64,000 nucleotides of DNA from Candidatus Altimarinota bacterium (GCA_013368515.1 JABWCI010000006.1:1-64000); one strand, 5' to 3'. Positions 34,414 to 46,699 are shown, counted from the stretch's first letter. The notes: generated from the letters alone by a model not told the origin. Numbers and translations: made by a program.

Positions 34414-35367
34414 ATGCTTTGATTTATTGTTCCATTAGCTCTTATAGTTGTTCCATTTGCTTTAATCTGAACTTTATGATTTGCTTGAATAGTTCCAGCT
34501 ATTATATTTGATATAATTTTAGCATCATTATCGATTAGAATTGTAAAACCTAATACTGTTATGACAGTAGAATTTTTTTGAAAATATAACAGAATATTAA
34601 GACCTGGTTTAAGTTTTATTATACCAGTTGTTGAAACAACTAAAACTCAAACTTTATATAGAAAAAATTTTCCTGTTGATGTTGATGGTATTACTGATGA
34701 CAATGTAACTGCTAGTATAGGTTTAAATGTAATATACTATGTTGAAGATGACAAAAATGATACAAATGAATGAAGTATATATAAATCTATATATAATATA
34801 GATGATCATAGAACTATGATGAAATCTACAATTGATGAGCAACTAAGAGCTATGATAGTAAGTTTTACACATAAAAATATATTTGAAAAAAGAGAAGAAA
34901 TAGGGCAAGTTATAGAAGAAAGACTTAGAAGTAAATTATCTAGTTTTGGGTTTAGACTTGATTCTATACAAGTAAGAGATATAAAACTAGCTCCAAGTGT
35001 TATGGAAGCTATGAATAAAGTTATAGAAACTGAAAAATTAAAAGAAGCTGCTCTAAATGAAGCTGAAGCTAAAAAAATAATGCAAGTAAAACAAGCTGAA
35101 GCTGAAAAAGAAAGTAAGATACTTCTATGAGAAGGTATGGCAGGTCAAAGAATGAAAATTGCAGAATGATTTAAAGAATCTGTTGATATGATTAAGAAGA
35201 CTGACAACTCTTTAAATGCTGAAAAGGTATTACAATTTTTACTTGATTCATCTAGAATTGAAACTCTTTGAAATATATGAGTACAAAATAATTCTAAACT
35301 AATTTATCTAAATGAAGATTTAGAATGAAGAGCATCTAAGCTTGTTTCATGAAGTGAAATAATGTAA
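34414..35367 (+). CDS. SPFH/Band 7 (stomatin/HflC-like) membrane protein
   Basis: 317 residues. One or two N-terminal helices (to about residue 38), then the SPFH domain: IVKPNTVMTVEFFGKYNRIL, the central PVDVDGITDDNVTAS, then LRAMIVSFTHKNIF, and a coiled tail rich in AEAKK. Such proteins form membrane scaffolds that recruit proteases or organise lipid domains. Monocistronic, with a terminator. Confidence 0.92.
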
Positions 35368-35370
35368 TTA

Positions 35371-35402
35371 AAAAAACTAACTTTTATAAGTTAGTTTTTT
35401 TT
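35371..35402. terminator. Bidirectional terminator after the SPFH gene
   Basis: AAAAAACTAACTT / AAGTTAGTTTTTT stem with T-run. Confidence 0.85.
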
Positions 35403-35731
35403 TAATATATATCACTTATATCATTTTGATGTTCATAAAAAGAAATCTCTTGTGATATTCTAACCGATCTATTAAAATTATTACAATTTTCAAATCTAGA
35501 GCAAACTATAGGGATTTTAATATTAGAAACACAATATCATTTACAGCTTTTATTAGAGATATTTACAATTAATCATGAAGATAAAACTCTAAATTCATCA
35601 CTTTTAGATAAAAAATCTATTGCTTTCTTAGTAGAATCTATCACTTCGAAAATATTAGGATTTTCTCCAATTTTCAATTTCAATCAATCTATATATTCTT
35701 TTACTCTCAAGTTATCACTAGGTTCTATCAT
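35402..35731 (-). CDS. Small cysteine-containing protein, unknown
   Basis: 109 residues. The C-terminal half carries two cysteine pairs, CKGYC and CSRFENC, spaced like a possible metal-binding site. The N-terminal half is helical (LKLKIGENPNIFEVID). No family recognised. ATG 35731, TAA stop at the shared terminator. Confidence 0.6.
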
Positions 35732-35797
35732 AAATATAGTATTACTTATATATATATTTTATATATAATACAAATTATATATAATTGCAAATTAATA

Positions 35798-36844
35798 TTA
35801 TTCTGGCTTTTTGTAATAATATCATCTTTTTACTCTTCTAATACTTTCTATAATATAATTAATCCAGTATTTTTTTGTAATTGGTAAGTCTTGAGCATGA
35901 AGTAAACTGTAATCATATCAAGAAAATTTTCTTTTAAATTTACTTACACCTGCAATAGGATGCTTTGGATTATTATCAGGAGAAACTCACCAAAAATTAT
36001 AAATAGTACATCAATTTTCTTTTGCATTTTTAATTGTTTCCCATTGACATAGATAATTTGGTGAAAATTTATGGCTAACTATATCACTAGCAGCTATATA
36101 ATAAACACAAGTATTAGCAAATCTTATAGTCATCAATATACTTTCTACTTTTCAATTATATCTAGCTGAAATTGTAGTTATATTATCTCAAAAAGACTCA
36201 TAAAGCATTTTTATAAAGTCACAAGAAAAACTATGATATCATATCTTTTCAGAGTGTTTTTGATGCATACTAGAAAGTAAGTCTATCTGTTCATTTGTAT
36301 TTCATATAACTATTTTAACTCACTCTTTAATTGCTCTATTTATATAATATCTATCTTCTTTTTTCATATTTGAAAGCAAATTTTCTTCACTTGGAGTTAA
36401 ATCAAGTAAATGAGTATCTTCTGCATGTTCATGCATTGGTGCATCTAAAAATCAAAGTTTTTTAAAACAATTTTTATTATTTAGTGTATTCTTAACTGGA
36501 GAATTAAATCTAATAAAATCAACTTTTTGAGACTTGGAAAATGAAAGAAGAAAATTTTTCAAATCATAAATTACTTCAAAAAAATCATATTCTTTCAATA
36601 TCAAAGGTGAGTGTGGAGCAAATAAATATGTTCATCTTTTTGCTTCGTTTTTGATTAATGGTAGTACTCAAATAAGTAATTCATTTTTATATATACCAAA
36701 TCTAAAAACTTTTTTTCATGCTAATTCTTGAAAAAATCACCATTCCCAGCTTGATAGAAAGCTTAAAAATTCAAATTTTTCTTTATTATTAATTATAAAA
36801 TTATTCCAATCGTTTTTATTTACTACTTCTTTTAATTTATACAT
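35798..36844 (-). CDS. FemAB-like peptidoglycan bridge aminoacyltransferase
   Basis: 348 residues. FemX/FemAB enzymes add amino acids from aminoacyl-tRNA to the lipid II peptide. Recognised by the GNAT-type arrangement: NFIINNKEKFEFLSFLSSGE at the start, DLTPSEENLLSNMKKEDRY (family: DL....ee.l..m....R), RAIKEGVKI, and TIYNFGGVSPDNNPKHP (family: Y.f.G......). It overlaps the start/stop of the DegT gene and closes a four-gene cluster. Confidence 0.88.
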
Positions 36845-38099
36845 TGTAATTATTTATTAATTTTACTATTTTTTCAGCATCTTTTATACTTACATTAGTT
36901 GAATTTGGCAAGAAAATTATATTTTTAGATAAATCTTCAGCTAATTTGCAATCTCATTTATATTTAGATTTTTCTAAATTACTAGTTTTTGGAGCTATAT
37001 TTGATCAGGTCCAGCTAGTTCAAAAAATTATTCATTTATCCTTAAAATAATTATAAAAACTTTCTAAATCTATAGCATTTTTAAATAAAATCGGGTATCT
37101 AAAATAGTTTAAGTCTTCTTGTTTTTGTTCTTTAAATAATATATTAAACATCTTATTATCTATATTTTCATTATAATAAATTGAAATGCTTTTTCTATGT
37201 TTTTGAATAAAAAATAATTTATTTAACTGGTCTAATGCTATATATGCAAGTGAATCAGGTAGAGAATAATATAATTTATCATTTTCACATTTTTTTTCAT
37301 TTTCATCTAAAACTTGATTAAATAGGTGAAATTTTTTTGATAAAAAAATTATAGTTTTTCATATAGAACAAAAATTATAAGTTTTTATTCATACAAATGA
37401 TAATACATTGTAAAGATGGTTTTGTAATAATATCTTTATATTTAACTTTTTTAGCTTCTTTTCTATTTTATTTTTTAGTTTAAAATATTTTTCATTATTT
37501 ATAAGTAAAAAACCTCAGTTTACACCTGATATAACTTTATCTCTTCATGTTGAAAATATAGCAAAATCTCAAAATAATCACAATTTTTTATCATATATTT
37601 TTGATCATAAGCTATGAGCACAATCCTCGATTAATAAGATATTATTTTCTTTTGCTATATTAACTATCTTTTTTATATTGCTTGGTTTTCAAAAAGTGTG
37701 TTGAACTATGATAGCTTTTGTTCTTGGTCAGATTTTTTTTATTAAATCATCCACATCTAATCATAAGTTTTCTTTGTCTATTTCTACATATATAGGAGTA
37801 AGTCATGATTGTATTATAGAATTTACAACAGAAATACAATTATAACTATTTATTATAACTTCATCTTTTGATTTAAATCATAGATTATTTAATAATTGAA
37901 AAATAGCAGTTCTTGCATTATAAAAACTAACTATCTTTTTATCATAAGCTCAAAAATAATCCAAAAATTTATTTTCAAGCTTAAGTTTATATTTTCATTT
38001 ACTGATTGAAAAAATCCTGTAGGTTAAAAAAGAAAGTGAACTATAAAAATGACTTTTTTCTAAAGTAGTAAAATTTTCAGCGAAAATTATTTTTTTCAT
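36837..38099 (-). CDS. DegT/DnrJ/EryC1-family aminotransferase
   Basis: 420 residues, PLP-dependent sugar aminotransferase family. Markers: FYNARTAIFQLLNNLGF, EVIINSYNCISVVNSI, IEDCAHSLGS (family: viEDaaqa.G), and the PLP-lysine region FSTGRDKVISGVNGGF. It could supply an amino sugar for the envelope. ATG is inside the 3' end of the murF-like gene; its stop overlaps the FemAB-like start. Confidence 0.88.
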
Positions 38100-39661
38100 A
38101 ATATTTTATTTAATTGTATACCAGATTTTCTTCATTCAAAAAGTATAATATCACCACTTTTAACCCAATCGAGGTCTCAGATAATATTTGACACCTTAAA
38201 TCATCATGCAACAAGTCATTTTATAAAATCATCTTTATTATTAATTCAAACATAAAATACTTTATCAACTAGCTTATTTTTTCAGATCTTTTTTCAAATA
38301 TCAAAATGAATTTTTCCTGATTTTTTTCAAAGTTCTAGTATATCATCCAAAACAAGTATTTTTCTATTTACATCTTTAAAATAACTAAGAGCTTCTAGTC
38401 AAGCATATAATCATCATTCTGATAAATTGTATGTATCATCTATAAAAATTATATCCTTATGTTTTTCTATACATAAAGTATTTTCAGGCATTTTTATATT
38501 CAACAATATAGATTTTAATTCATCTTTATCTAATCATATATCAAAACAAAAAGCTAGTATTCAAGTAATATTTATTATGTTATGTGTTCAAATAAGATTT
38601 GTTTTAAAAGTTGTTTTGCTTCATTTGTAATAAAAATCAAACTTTGTAATCATTTTTTTGACTTCAATTATGTCAGATTTTGCATCACAATTATCTTTAA
38701 TACCATACTTAACTATATTTAGTTTTTTATTGAAACTAGCTTTTCTTATATTTTTATCATCCCAGTTTATATATAAAATTCACTTATTTTCAAGCACTTT
38801 TTTTGCTATCTCGCTCTTGGCTTTTATAGTATTTTTAATTCATCAAAAAAGAGCAAGATGTTGGTTTCATATAGCAGTTAAAAAACCATATTTGTGATTA
38901 ACTATATCTCAAAGTGTTTCTATCTCTCATATCTTGTATGCTCACATCTCAACAACAAAATAATCAAATTTATTTTTTAGTTTTTTGATTATTAAGTCAC
39001 TGATTCAAAGCTCAGTATTTATATTTTTAGGAGTTTTTAATACTTTGTGATTTTGTTCTAAAATTTGGCTTAAATATTCTTTTACACTTGATTTTCAATA
39101 ACTTCAAGTAATACCAATTTTTATTGGATTTGTAGTAATTTTTGATCTCAATTTTGCTTCAAGTAGTTTTTTCTTTTTTATTTTATTTACAAGTGGCAAA
39201 CTTATAAAAACACTTAAAAATATAAATAAAAATGGTAAAACTAGATTTATAAGTATAAATAAAAATATGTTTTTACATAACGAAAATAATACAATTTCTA
39301 CAAAAATAAATATAAAAAAAGTAAGTAAAAATCTAGAAGTTATTTTTGGAAAAAACAAATGTTTTTTAACTATTTTTGATATAACAAATATAGTTTCTAA
39401 AAATAAAAGTGAGACTACAACACTATAAATAGTATTTTCAAGTAGTGGGTTTAAGTAATAACCTAAAACTATAATAAAAACTGGGATTTCTATATAAGCC
39501 CAAAAGTTTAAAATAGCCTTTTTTCATTGTAATGTTGATATATATTCTCTAAATCTATCCAATCTATATTCTTTTAATTGAATAACATAAAACCAAAAAA
39601 GGTATTTATTTATTATTGGTAGTATTGAAAAAAGTATAAGTAGCGTAAAATTTGTTTCCAT
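38087..39661 (-). CDS. Mur ligase (MurF-like) with an N-terminal membrane domain
   Basis: 524 residues. The first 165 form four to five membrane helices, absent from classic MurF. The ligase follows: P-loop GITGSYGKSSVKEYL, FVVEMGAYKIGEI, GNQHLALFGG, IFIDDTYNLSEGG and the C-terminal domain. MurF adds the terminal dipeptide to the stem peptide. The P-loop reads GSYGKSS in place of GTNGKTT-type, and membrane fusion is unusual, so the substrate may differ. Overlaps the DegT gene by 13 bases. Confidence 0.85.
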
Positions 39662-39662
39662 A

Positions 39663-40424
39663 TTATATATTTTCTAAAAATTTATTAACTAACAATTTAG
39701 GATTTTTTAAATGAATAGAGTGTCACTCATCTGAGATTATTATAAGCTTAGATTTTTTAATATTATTTCTCATAAAATAAGCATCAGAAATAGGAGTGTA
39801 AGTATCTGATTCTCACCGTATAAGTAAAGTATTTAAATCTATTTTTTTTATTAACTCTTTTATATCTTCTTTTATTATATTTAAGTATGTTTCCTTTAAA
39901 AAAGGAATTTCCTCACTTTTAATATAATCTGATCATCAAATAAAACTATAGATTTTTTTTCTTAGTTTACTTAAAGATTTTAATTTAAATATAAATTTAA
40001 AAGGTTTAGATAAAACTGAAAAAATAGCTTTCTTGATATTTCTTTTCTTATTTTTTCTAATTCAAGCACTATTATTTAAAACCAGAGTTTTTATAGAAAA
40101 TATATTTGAATTAGCTATTTTAATTGCAATTGCTCATCAATTACTATGTCACCAAAGTATGAAGTTATCTATTTTTAATTTTCTTAAAAAATTTGTAATT
40201 ACTTTCGCATATTCATCTAAATCAAATGCATAATCAAGCTTTGTTTCTCAAAATCAAGGTAAATCTGGGATTATTACATTGAATCATGACTTAAAAAGTA
40301 GTTCACCAACTTCAAGCCAACTATCACTTTTTCATCACCATCAATGCAAAATAACAATAGTTTCGCTATTGTTATCATCTATAAAATCTTTGTATTTTAT
40401 ATCTAAATTTGTAATATTTTGCAT
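39663..40424 (-). CDS. Alpha/beta hydrolase
   Basis: 253 residues. Oxyanion region ILHGWGGKSDSW, nucleophile elbow ILWGHSNGGAIAIKIA (Ser in GHSNGG), late acid/His pair around LIRGESDTYTPI and ISDEGHSIHL. Substrate unknown. First gene of the minus-strand cluster with MurF-like, DegT and FemAB-like genes, so an envelope role is likely. Its stop is 1 base from the ATG of the next gene. Confidence 0.9.
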
Positions 40425-40425
40425 A

Positions 40426-40460
40426 AAAAATTAGTTATATATGAAATATAACTAATTTTT
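40426..40460. terminator. Terminator of uvrD/pcrA
   Basis: AAAAATTAGTTATAT / ATATAACTAATTTTT palindrome between the uvrD stop and the hydrolase start. Confidence 0.85.
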
Positions 40461-40530
40461 CTTAAATATAAAGCTTGTTTTTATATTTTTGAGTTTATTT
40501 TATTGACAAGATGATATTAAATATTTTAAA

Positions 40531-42780
40531 TTATATTTTTCTAACAGGAGCTATTTTTATATTCATCTTAATTGCTCATTTTCATGTAAATGCAATAGTT
40601 GCAAGTTCTCAAGACAAAGTAGTTATTATACCATTTCAAAATTTAGGATGATTAACTCTATCTCAAAGAGAAAATGAAGTTATATCATTGTTTGCTAGTT
40701 TAACTTTTGGTTTAGAAAATGTTTCATTTGAAAAACTAGAATTAAATCAACTAAAACCTTCACTATTTGAAGATAATCTACTTCCTCAAAAATAATTATT
40801 TCATTTGTTTACAAAGTTTCATAAATCATAGTTTTCTATATGGTCTTTTGGTATTTCTTTTACAAATCTACTTTCAGGATTTCTAACATAATCTCAAAAA
40901 TTAAATCTTTCACTCGCTCTACTTATATATAGTTCTTCCCTAGCTCTAGTCATTGCTACATACATAAGTCTTCTTTCTTCTTCTAGAGCTGCAGCTTCTC
41001 AAATACTTCTAAAACTTGGAAAAAGTCATTCCTCCAGTCAAGTTAAAAATACTCTTTTTTGTTCCAATCATTTACTTGTATGAATAGTCATAAGAGTTAC
41101 ATATTCACTTCTTTCATCTTTTGTATCCATATCTGTTATAAGAGAAACTTCTTCTAGAAATATAGCCAAACTTTCTCTTGGTTCCATACCATTATATTCT
41201 GTTGCTACATTTACAAGCTCATCTATGTTTTCAAGTTTAGAATTTTTTTCTTCCTGACTAAGTCACTCAGTTATATAATCATCATATTTCGTTGTTTTTA
41301 CTATTTCTCTAAGCAACTCTGAAACTACTATTTGGTGAGATTTTTTAACTAAATCTTCAAAAATTATATTGAAACCTTTTATAGCAGCTTTAGCTCAATT
41401 ATTAAGCTCTTCTACTTCATCTATATTTTCAATTATTTGAGGATAAGTAAGTCCAAAATTTTCTTTATAATGATCCATAACTTCAATTGATTTTGCTCAA
41501 ATTTTTCTTGTTGGAGTATTTATAATCCTTTTCATTGAAACTGTATCATTTGGATTATGAATCACTCTTAGATAAGCAAGTAAATCCTTTATTTCAGCTC
41601 TATCATAAAACTTCATACCTCATATAACTCTATATGCTAGATTTTTTATCATAAGAGCTTCTTCAATTTTTCTTGATTGAGCATTTGTACGATACAAGAT
41701 CAAATTATCACTTAAACTAGATCAATTATCATTTTTTTCCTTTATAATCTCAGCTATTACGCTAGCTTCAATCTTGTCATCTGGTGCTTCTATATATTGT
41801 ATATGATTTCAATCATTGTTTTCTGTCCAAAGTTCTTTTTTGATTCATGAAGTATTTTTTGCAATTACCGCATTTGCTCATGAAATTATTTTTTTTGTAC
41901 TTCTATAGTTTTGTTCTAGTTTTACAACAAGAGCTTCACTATAATCTTTTTTGAAATTTATTATATTTCTCATATCAGCTCATCTCCAACTATAAATAGA
42001 TTGACTATCATCTCAAACAACAGCCAAATTTCTATATTTTTCTGCTAATAATTTTACTATTTGATATTGTACTAGATTTGTATCTTGATACTCATCAACC
42101 ATTAGAAATTTATATTTTTCTTGATATTCTTCCAATATTCTTCCTATTCTTAAAACCGCATAAGTTTTTATAAGTATATCATCAAAATCAATTGCATTAT
42201 TACTTATAAGGTCTTTTTCATATTCTAGATAAGCTTTAAAAACAACTTCTTTTATAGTACTATCAATTTCCTTTTCATAAGATTTGGCAGTTATTAAGTT
42301 GTTTTTTGCATTACTTATATAAAAAGCGATTTGTCTTGCAGGAAACTCTTTTTCATCTATATTAAGCTTGTTTTTAAGTATATTTTTAAGTACACTTAAT
42401 TTATCTTGTTCATCATAAATAATAAAATCTTTTCTTAATCCTATTTGTAATTCTTCGTTATTATACCTACTAAGTACATCTTTTAATATATATATTCAAA
42501 TAGAATGAAATGTACCTATAAGAGGGAAATTTCATTTTGCATATATGTTTCTAGGAGTTTCTATTCAAAGTGTTTTAGCAACTCTATCTCTCATTTCAGT
42601 TGCAGCTTTATTGGTAAAAGTTACCATCATTATGTTTCATGCTTTTATTTGTTTTTCTCTTATCATATACTCTACCCTAGCTGTAAGAGTTGCTGTTTTT
42701 CAACTTCAAGCTCAAGCTATAATTAGTAGTGGTCAATCAATATGATTTTTTGCTTCTTCTTGTTTTGGATTTAATGGCAT
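40531..42780 (-). CDS. pcrA: UvrD/PcrA-type DNA helicase
   Basis: 749 residues, superfamily 1A. Motifs: [20 protein letters not shown] (Q), [14 protein letters not shown] (I), [21 protein letters not shown] (II), [15 protein letters not shown] (III), [33 protein letters not shown] (VI). The C-terminal Tudor-like RNA-polymerase-binding domain is present ([20 protein letters not shown]) after a Gly/Ser/Asn linker. That tail is seen only when TGA is read as Gly: with standard code the protein would stop at about 40810, and a spurious plus-strand frame would appear there. Confidence 0.95.
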
Positions 42781-42920
42781 TTTTTAATAATTAATTATTA
42801 CTAAAACTAAATTAATCAAAAAAAAACTTTTTTCAATCAAAAGTAATTTTTCTTGTTAAAATATATTTGATTTATTTAATATTTTAAGTATAAATTAAAA
42901 AATAAACCTAAAAATCAAAT

Positions 42921-43322
42921 ATGAAAAATATAACTAGAGTTTGAGTTGCAGTTATAATTAAAAAAGATGATAAATATCTACTTTGACTCAGAAAATGAAC
43001 TCATTGATCATGAACTTGGTGATTTGCATGATGACATCTAGAATTTAAAGAAACTTTTGAAGAGTGTGCAAAAAGAGAAACTCTTGAAGAAACAAACTTA
43101 GAAGTTGAAAATATTAGATTTCTAAATGCTACAAACGATATATTTAGCGAATCAAATAAACATTATGTAACTATTTTTATGATTTGTGATTATAAAAGTT
43201 GATTTTTAAAAAATATGGAACCACATAAGTGTGAAAAATGGGAATGGTTTGATAGAAATAATTTTCCAGAACCTCTTATGATGCCAATAAATAATTTATA
43301 TAAAAGTTGAATTAATTTTTAA
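42921..43322 (+). CDS. Nudix hydrolase
   Basis: 133 residues. Hydrolyses a nucleoside diphosphate linked to X. Nudix box at about residues 37-59 (GGHLEFKETFEECAKRETLE, then ETN), with REUxEE complete and the last Gly replaced by Asn. KGTHGSGTWGFAGGH precedes it, as in NUDT15/MutT-like members. Starts a plus-strand run with 43325 and tlyA. Confidence 0.92.
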
Positions 43323-43324
43323 AT

Positions 43325-44548
43325 ATGAATAATACTAAATGACTAAAAGAAGATATTTCTGATAGAAAAATAATAGAATCTGTTTTAAGAAGTTTTTGAA
43401 TAGATAGTTCTCAAGCTGTAAATTATGTCCTATCAAAAAACTGAGATGATTTTTTAGATTGAAAAGATGATTGAGAAAGTAATTGAGAAGAATCAGAAAA
43501 TTGAGAACATTATTCTTGGGAAGAAATAATATTAAAATGATTAAACTTTGATAAAGATGCGCTTTCTCTTATATCTATGAATCCTATAATTGCTAGAAAA
43601 TTTTATTTAATTTTTTTTAGTCATATTGATATAAATGAGCTTGATGAAAAACAAAAAATAAAAATTATTGAGCAAATAAGAAATACAAATGTATCTGAAT
43701 GAGATTTTAGAAAAGTATTAAATTTTATATCAAATGAAAGAGAATGCTTAACCCAAGAAGATCCTAGAGAAGTAAATAAATCTTGAGCACTTGATATAAG
43801 AAAATTATCACCTTTTATGCTTGATAATTTTACTAGTTTCCCTAGAGTTATAAAACTTAGAAATGGTAGATTTATATCTATTCAAAAAAGTTCAGAAACA
43901 CCAAATAGTACAAAAGTTTTCACTATAAGATTTTGAATAAAAAAGGATAATGTTGCATTTCCAATATATACATGAATATGTAATCTGATTACTTGAAGTT
44001 GAAGTTATAATTTAACAGATTTACTATGAATAAAGTGAAAAACTGTATTTGCAGAAGATTTAAATGAATTAAAATTGTATCTTTCAAATTTCTATAATGA
44101 AAATCCAAATTTAAAATTACCTGAAATTAAGAGATGAAAAACTTGAAAAATCTGAGATTTAACTATTGATTTTATAAATAAATTAAAATGATGATTTTAT
44201 AAGGCTCAAATTTTTGATGCTTGAATAAATGATAAATGACATAAGGTTTTATTTATTCAAAGTAAAGATACAAATGATTGAGTATTTGCACAGTTGGAAA
44301 TGAATCTTTTTTCACAAAATTGAAAAAATATAATATATGTTTGAGCGCTATGAAAAGATGAAAGTAGAGAAAAGTTTATAAAAGCTATTCCTTGATTACT
44401 AACAAGACTTAGAGATATATTAAAAGAATTTGATGATTCTTGAGAAATCGAAATTTGGTCATTTAAAGCTGATAGAAGATGAAAAGAAGGTGTAATGAGA
44501 AAAGATAATATATCTCAAGTTATAAATAGATATAAACCTAAAAAATAA
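43325..44548 (+). CDS. Unknown 407-residue protein
   Basis: Soluble, no signal peptide. The N-terminus carries an acidic Gly/Asp/Glu/Ser linker (GKDDGESNGEESENGEHYS). It is followed by a helical region and then a C-terminal domain of about 200 residues with strands and a basic tail (ADRRGKEGVMRKDN). It ends 3 bases before tlyA. I recognise no family. Dense use of TGA-Gly shows it is native to the genome. Confidence 0.75.
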
Positions 44549-44551
44549 TAT

Positions 44552-45268
44552 ATGAGACTTGATCAATATATAACAGAAAAATTGGAAATAAGCCGCAACA
44601 AAGCACAAGCAATAATAAAAGCTTGAAATGTTTTTATAAACTGAGAAAAAATTATAAAAACATGATTTGAGGTAAAACAAAATATGGAAATAGCAATAAA
44701 TGAATTTGAACAAACAAAATATGTAGCTAGAAGTGCTATGAAACTGAAATGATTTTTAGAAGAAATAGACTTAAAAATAAAAGATTTTGTTTGTCTTGAT
44801 ATATGAAGTAGTACAGGATGATTTTGTCAAATATTACTTGAAAATGATGTAAAAACTATATATGCTATTGATGTTTGAACAAGTCAACTTCATGATATAG
44901 TTAGAAATAATAAAAAAGTAATAGTAAAAGAAAATACAGATATAAGAAACCTAGAAAAACTAGAAAATATAGACTTGATAACTTGTGATGTAAGTTTCAT
45001 AAGCCTTGAAATGATACTGCAAAGTATAATAAATCAGATGAATAATTCTACTATTTCCCTACTACTTTTTAAACCACAATTTGAAGTTGGAAAACAATTT
45101 ATAAATAAAAAATGAGTAGTAATTGATGAAAAAATAAGTGATAAAAAGCTAAATGATTTTTTACAAATTTGTAGAGATAATTGATTACAAATACTTAAAG
45201 TATCTAAATCAAAACTAGAATGAGAAAATGGTAATAAAGAAATATTTATTATGATTAAAAAAAAGTAA
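44552..45268 (+). CDS. tlyA: TlyA-family rRNA 2'-O-methyltransferase
   Basis: 238 residues. S4 RNA-binding domain at 1-60 (MRLDQYITEKLEISRNKAQA), then an FtsJ-like Rossmann methyltransferase: YVARSAMKLKGFLEE, SAM loop DIGSSTGGFCQILLEND, IDLITCDVSFISLEMIL, FKPQFEVGK. In the family it methylates cytidines of 16S/23S rRNA. The stop is in the GC-rich palindrome at 45268-45291. Confidence 0.93.
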
Positions 45269-45291
45269 AAGAGCCCCCTAGGGGGCTCTTT
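45268..45291. terminator. Perfect GC-rich palindromic terminator
   Basis: AAAGAGCCCCCT with AGGGGGCTCTTT, a perfect 24-bp palindrome, far richer in GC than any other hairpin here except 60839-60873. It lies between tlyA and the convergent small TM gene. Confidence 0.9.
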
Positions 45292-45546
45292 TCAATCAGC
45301 GTAAACAGTTCTTGGTTTTTGAGGAATAGCTAGCAGAGCTAAAAGAAACAAAAACTGTAAAGCAATGATTTGTTTCCAAAACATGGCAAAAATCCACATG
45401 CTGAAAAACAAAACAACACTAAACAAAATATATTCAAAAATGTAGCTAGTCACTCCTTTAATATGACTAGAAAAAAGAAGAAAAATATGCGGGATCAAAA
45501 GTGAAAGACAGAAAATTACTGGGTTATTTCCAATGAAATCAGACAT
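45292..45546 (-). CDS. Small membrane protein in standard-code style (TGA stop)
   Basis: 84 residues, three hydrophobic stretches (VIFCLSLLIPHIFLLF, IFEYILFSVVLFFSMWIF, IIALQFLFLLALLAI), tail IPQKPRTVYAD. It differs from its neighbours: no internal TGA, balanced codon use with GGA/GGG, an AAAGG Shine-Dalgarno-like sequence, a TTGACA promoter, and a TGA (45292-45294) at the end directly before a GC-rich terminator. Read with code 25 it would run on through the terminator. No family recognised. It looks acquired from a standard-code donor. Confidence 0.65.
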   Translation of the reverse strand: MSDFIGNNPVIFCLSLLIPHIFLLFSSHIKGVTSYIFEYILFSVVLFFSMWIFAMFWKQIIALQFLFLLALLAIPQKPRTVYAD

Positions 45547-45583
45547 TTTGCTTTACCTTTTAATTAATTGTTTAGGTTATTTT

Positions 45584-45611
45584 ATGTTACATAAAATAAA
45601 AACAATGTCAA
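45584..45611 (-). promoter_or_regulatory. Promoter of the small TM gene
   Basis: TTGACA (minus strand, 45611-45606), 16-bp spacer, TAACAT. About 38 bases before the ATG. Confidence 0.5.
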
Positions 45612-45616
45612 TATTT

Positions 45617-46699
45617 TTAAAACAATAAATTATTTTTGTCTTCACTTTGGTTATGTTCATCTGTTATTTTAACTTTCAGTTCAGAAAATAATTTATTTAA
45701 ATAATTTATCATATAAATAATTTCTAAATTTTTTAAATTTTTAATCTCTATTTCATAACCATTTTTCTTTCAAGTTTCTAAATCATATAAATCTTTACTA
45801 TTTTTTTCATAAATTGAAGTTCTTACTTTTGTCAATGAAGTAATTAGATTATTTATATATTCTATTTTTTCTTCATAAGATTTTTTTGAAATCTTTTTTT
45901 CAATTAGTGCTACAGCTTTTATTGAATTATCAATTATTTTTTTAGTGTCTAATCACTTTCTTTCTATAATAACTCAATCCATTATTTCTCTTCATGGTCA
46001 TAAAATATATCTTCAATTATATATCATAGCACTAGATCATCAAGCATCAAGATTTAAGGCATTATTACATCAAAATTTTAATAATAAATCAGGTAAATCA
46101 TTTAAAGATATACTTGAAACATATCAAGTATAAATAAATCTATTATTTATATCACTACAAATAAAATTTCTATCTATTTTTGCAGTCATTTTAGAATCAA
46201 CTAAACCTAGATCAATATAATCTTGTATTTTACTTTCGCCATCTTGCAATAAAAGTGGAAAATTAGCAAAGCCATAATATATATCTGCCTCTTTTTCCAT
46301 GTTTATCTTATTTGTTTGATATAAAAATGGATTATTCTTATTATCAATTGCAAATACTACTCTGTCTTGAGTTGAAACGCTAGTACCTATTTTTATTCAC
46401 TCAAAATATCTTTCATTATTTGTAAAATTTTTTCATCCGCATTCTTTATAACTTGCAGGACAAAAAAACACTCAGTTTATAGCTGAAACTCAATTATTTT
46501 TTTCCATAAGTTCCCTCATATTTGTTGCTCAAAAGTCAGGATTAACTCATATCTTAAATATATAATCACTAGATTTTGTATCGTATTTTACAACTCTAAA
46601 TTTATGTCAATCTATTGTTCTATCAATATAGTTATTTGCAATTACAGTACTAGTAATTAAAAAAAATAATCAGATTGCAATTATCCCATTTTTAAACAT
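45617..46699 (-). CDS. Secreted phosphodiester glycosidase (NAGPA-like) family protein
   Basis: 360 residues. N-terminal signal anchor (GIIAIGLFFLITSTVIA). The NAGPA-type domain shows INGVFFCPASYKECGG, then CNNALNLDAGGSSAMIYNGR and GREIMDGVIIERKG. Members hydrolyse glycosidic phosphodiesters such as GlcNAc-1-P linked groups. A helical tail of about 100 residues follows. It could trim wall glycopolymers. Monocistronic. Confidence 0.88.

Noticed and set aside
40511-40795. Plus-strand frame of 94 codons with one hydrophobic helix
   Set aside because: It lies entirely over the C-terminal Tudor-like domain of the UvrD/PcrA gene on the minus strand, which is revealed by reading TGA as Gly.
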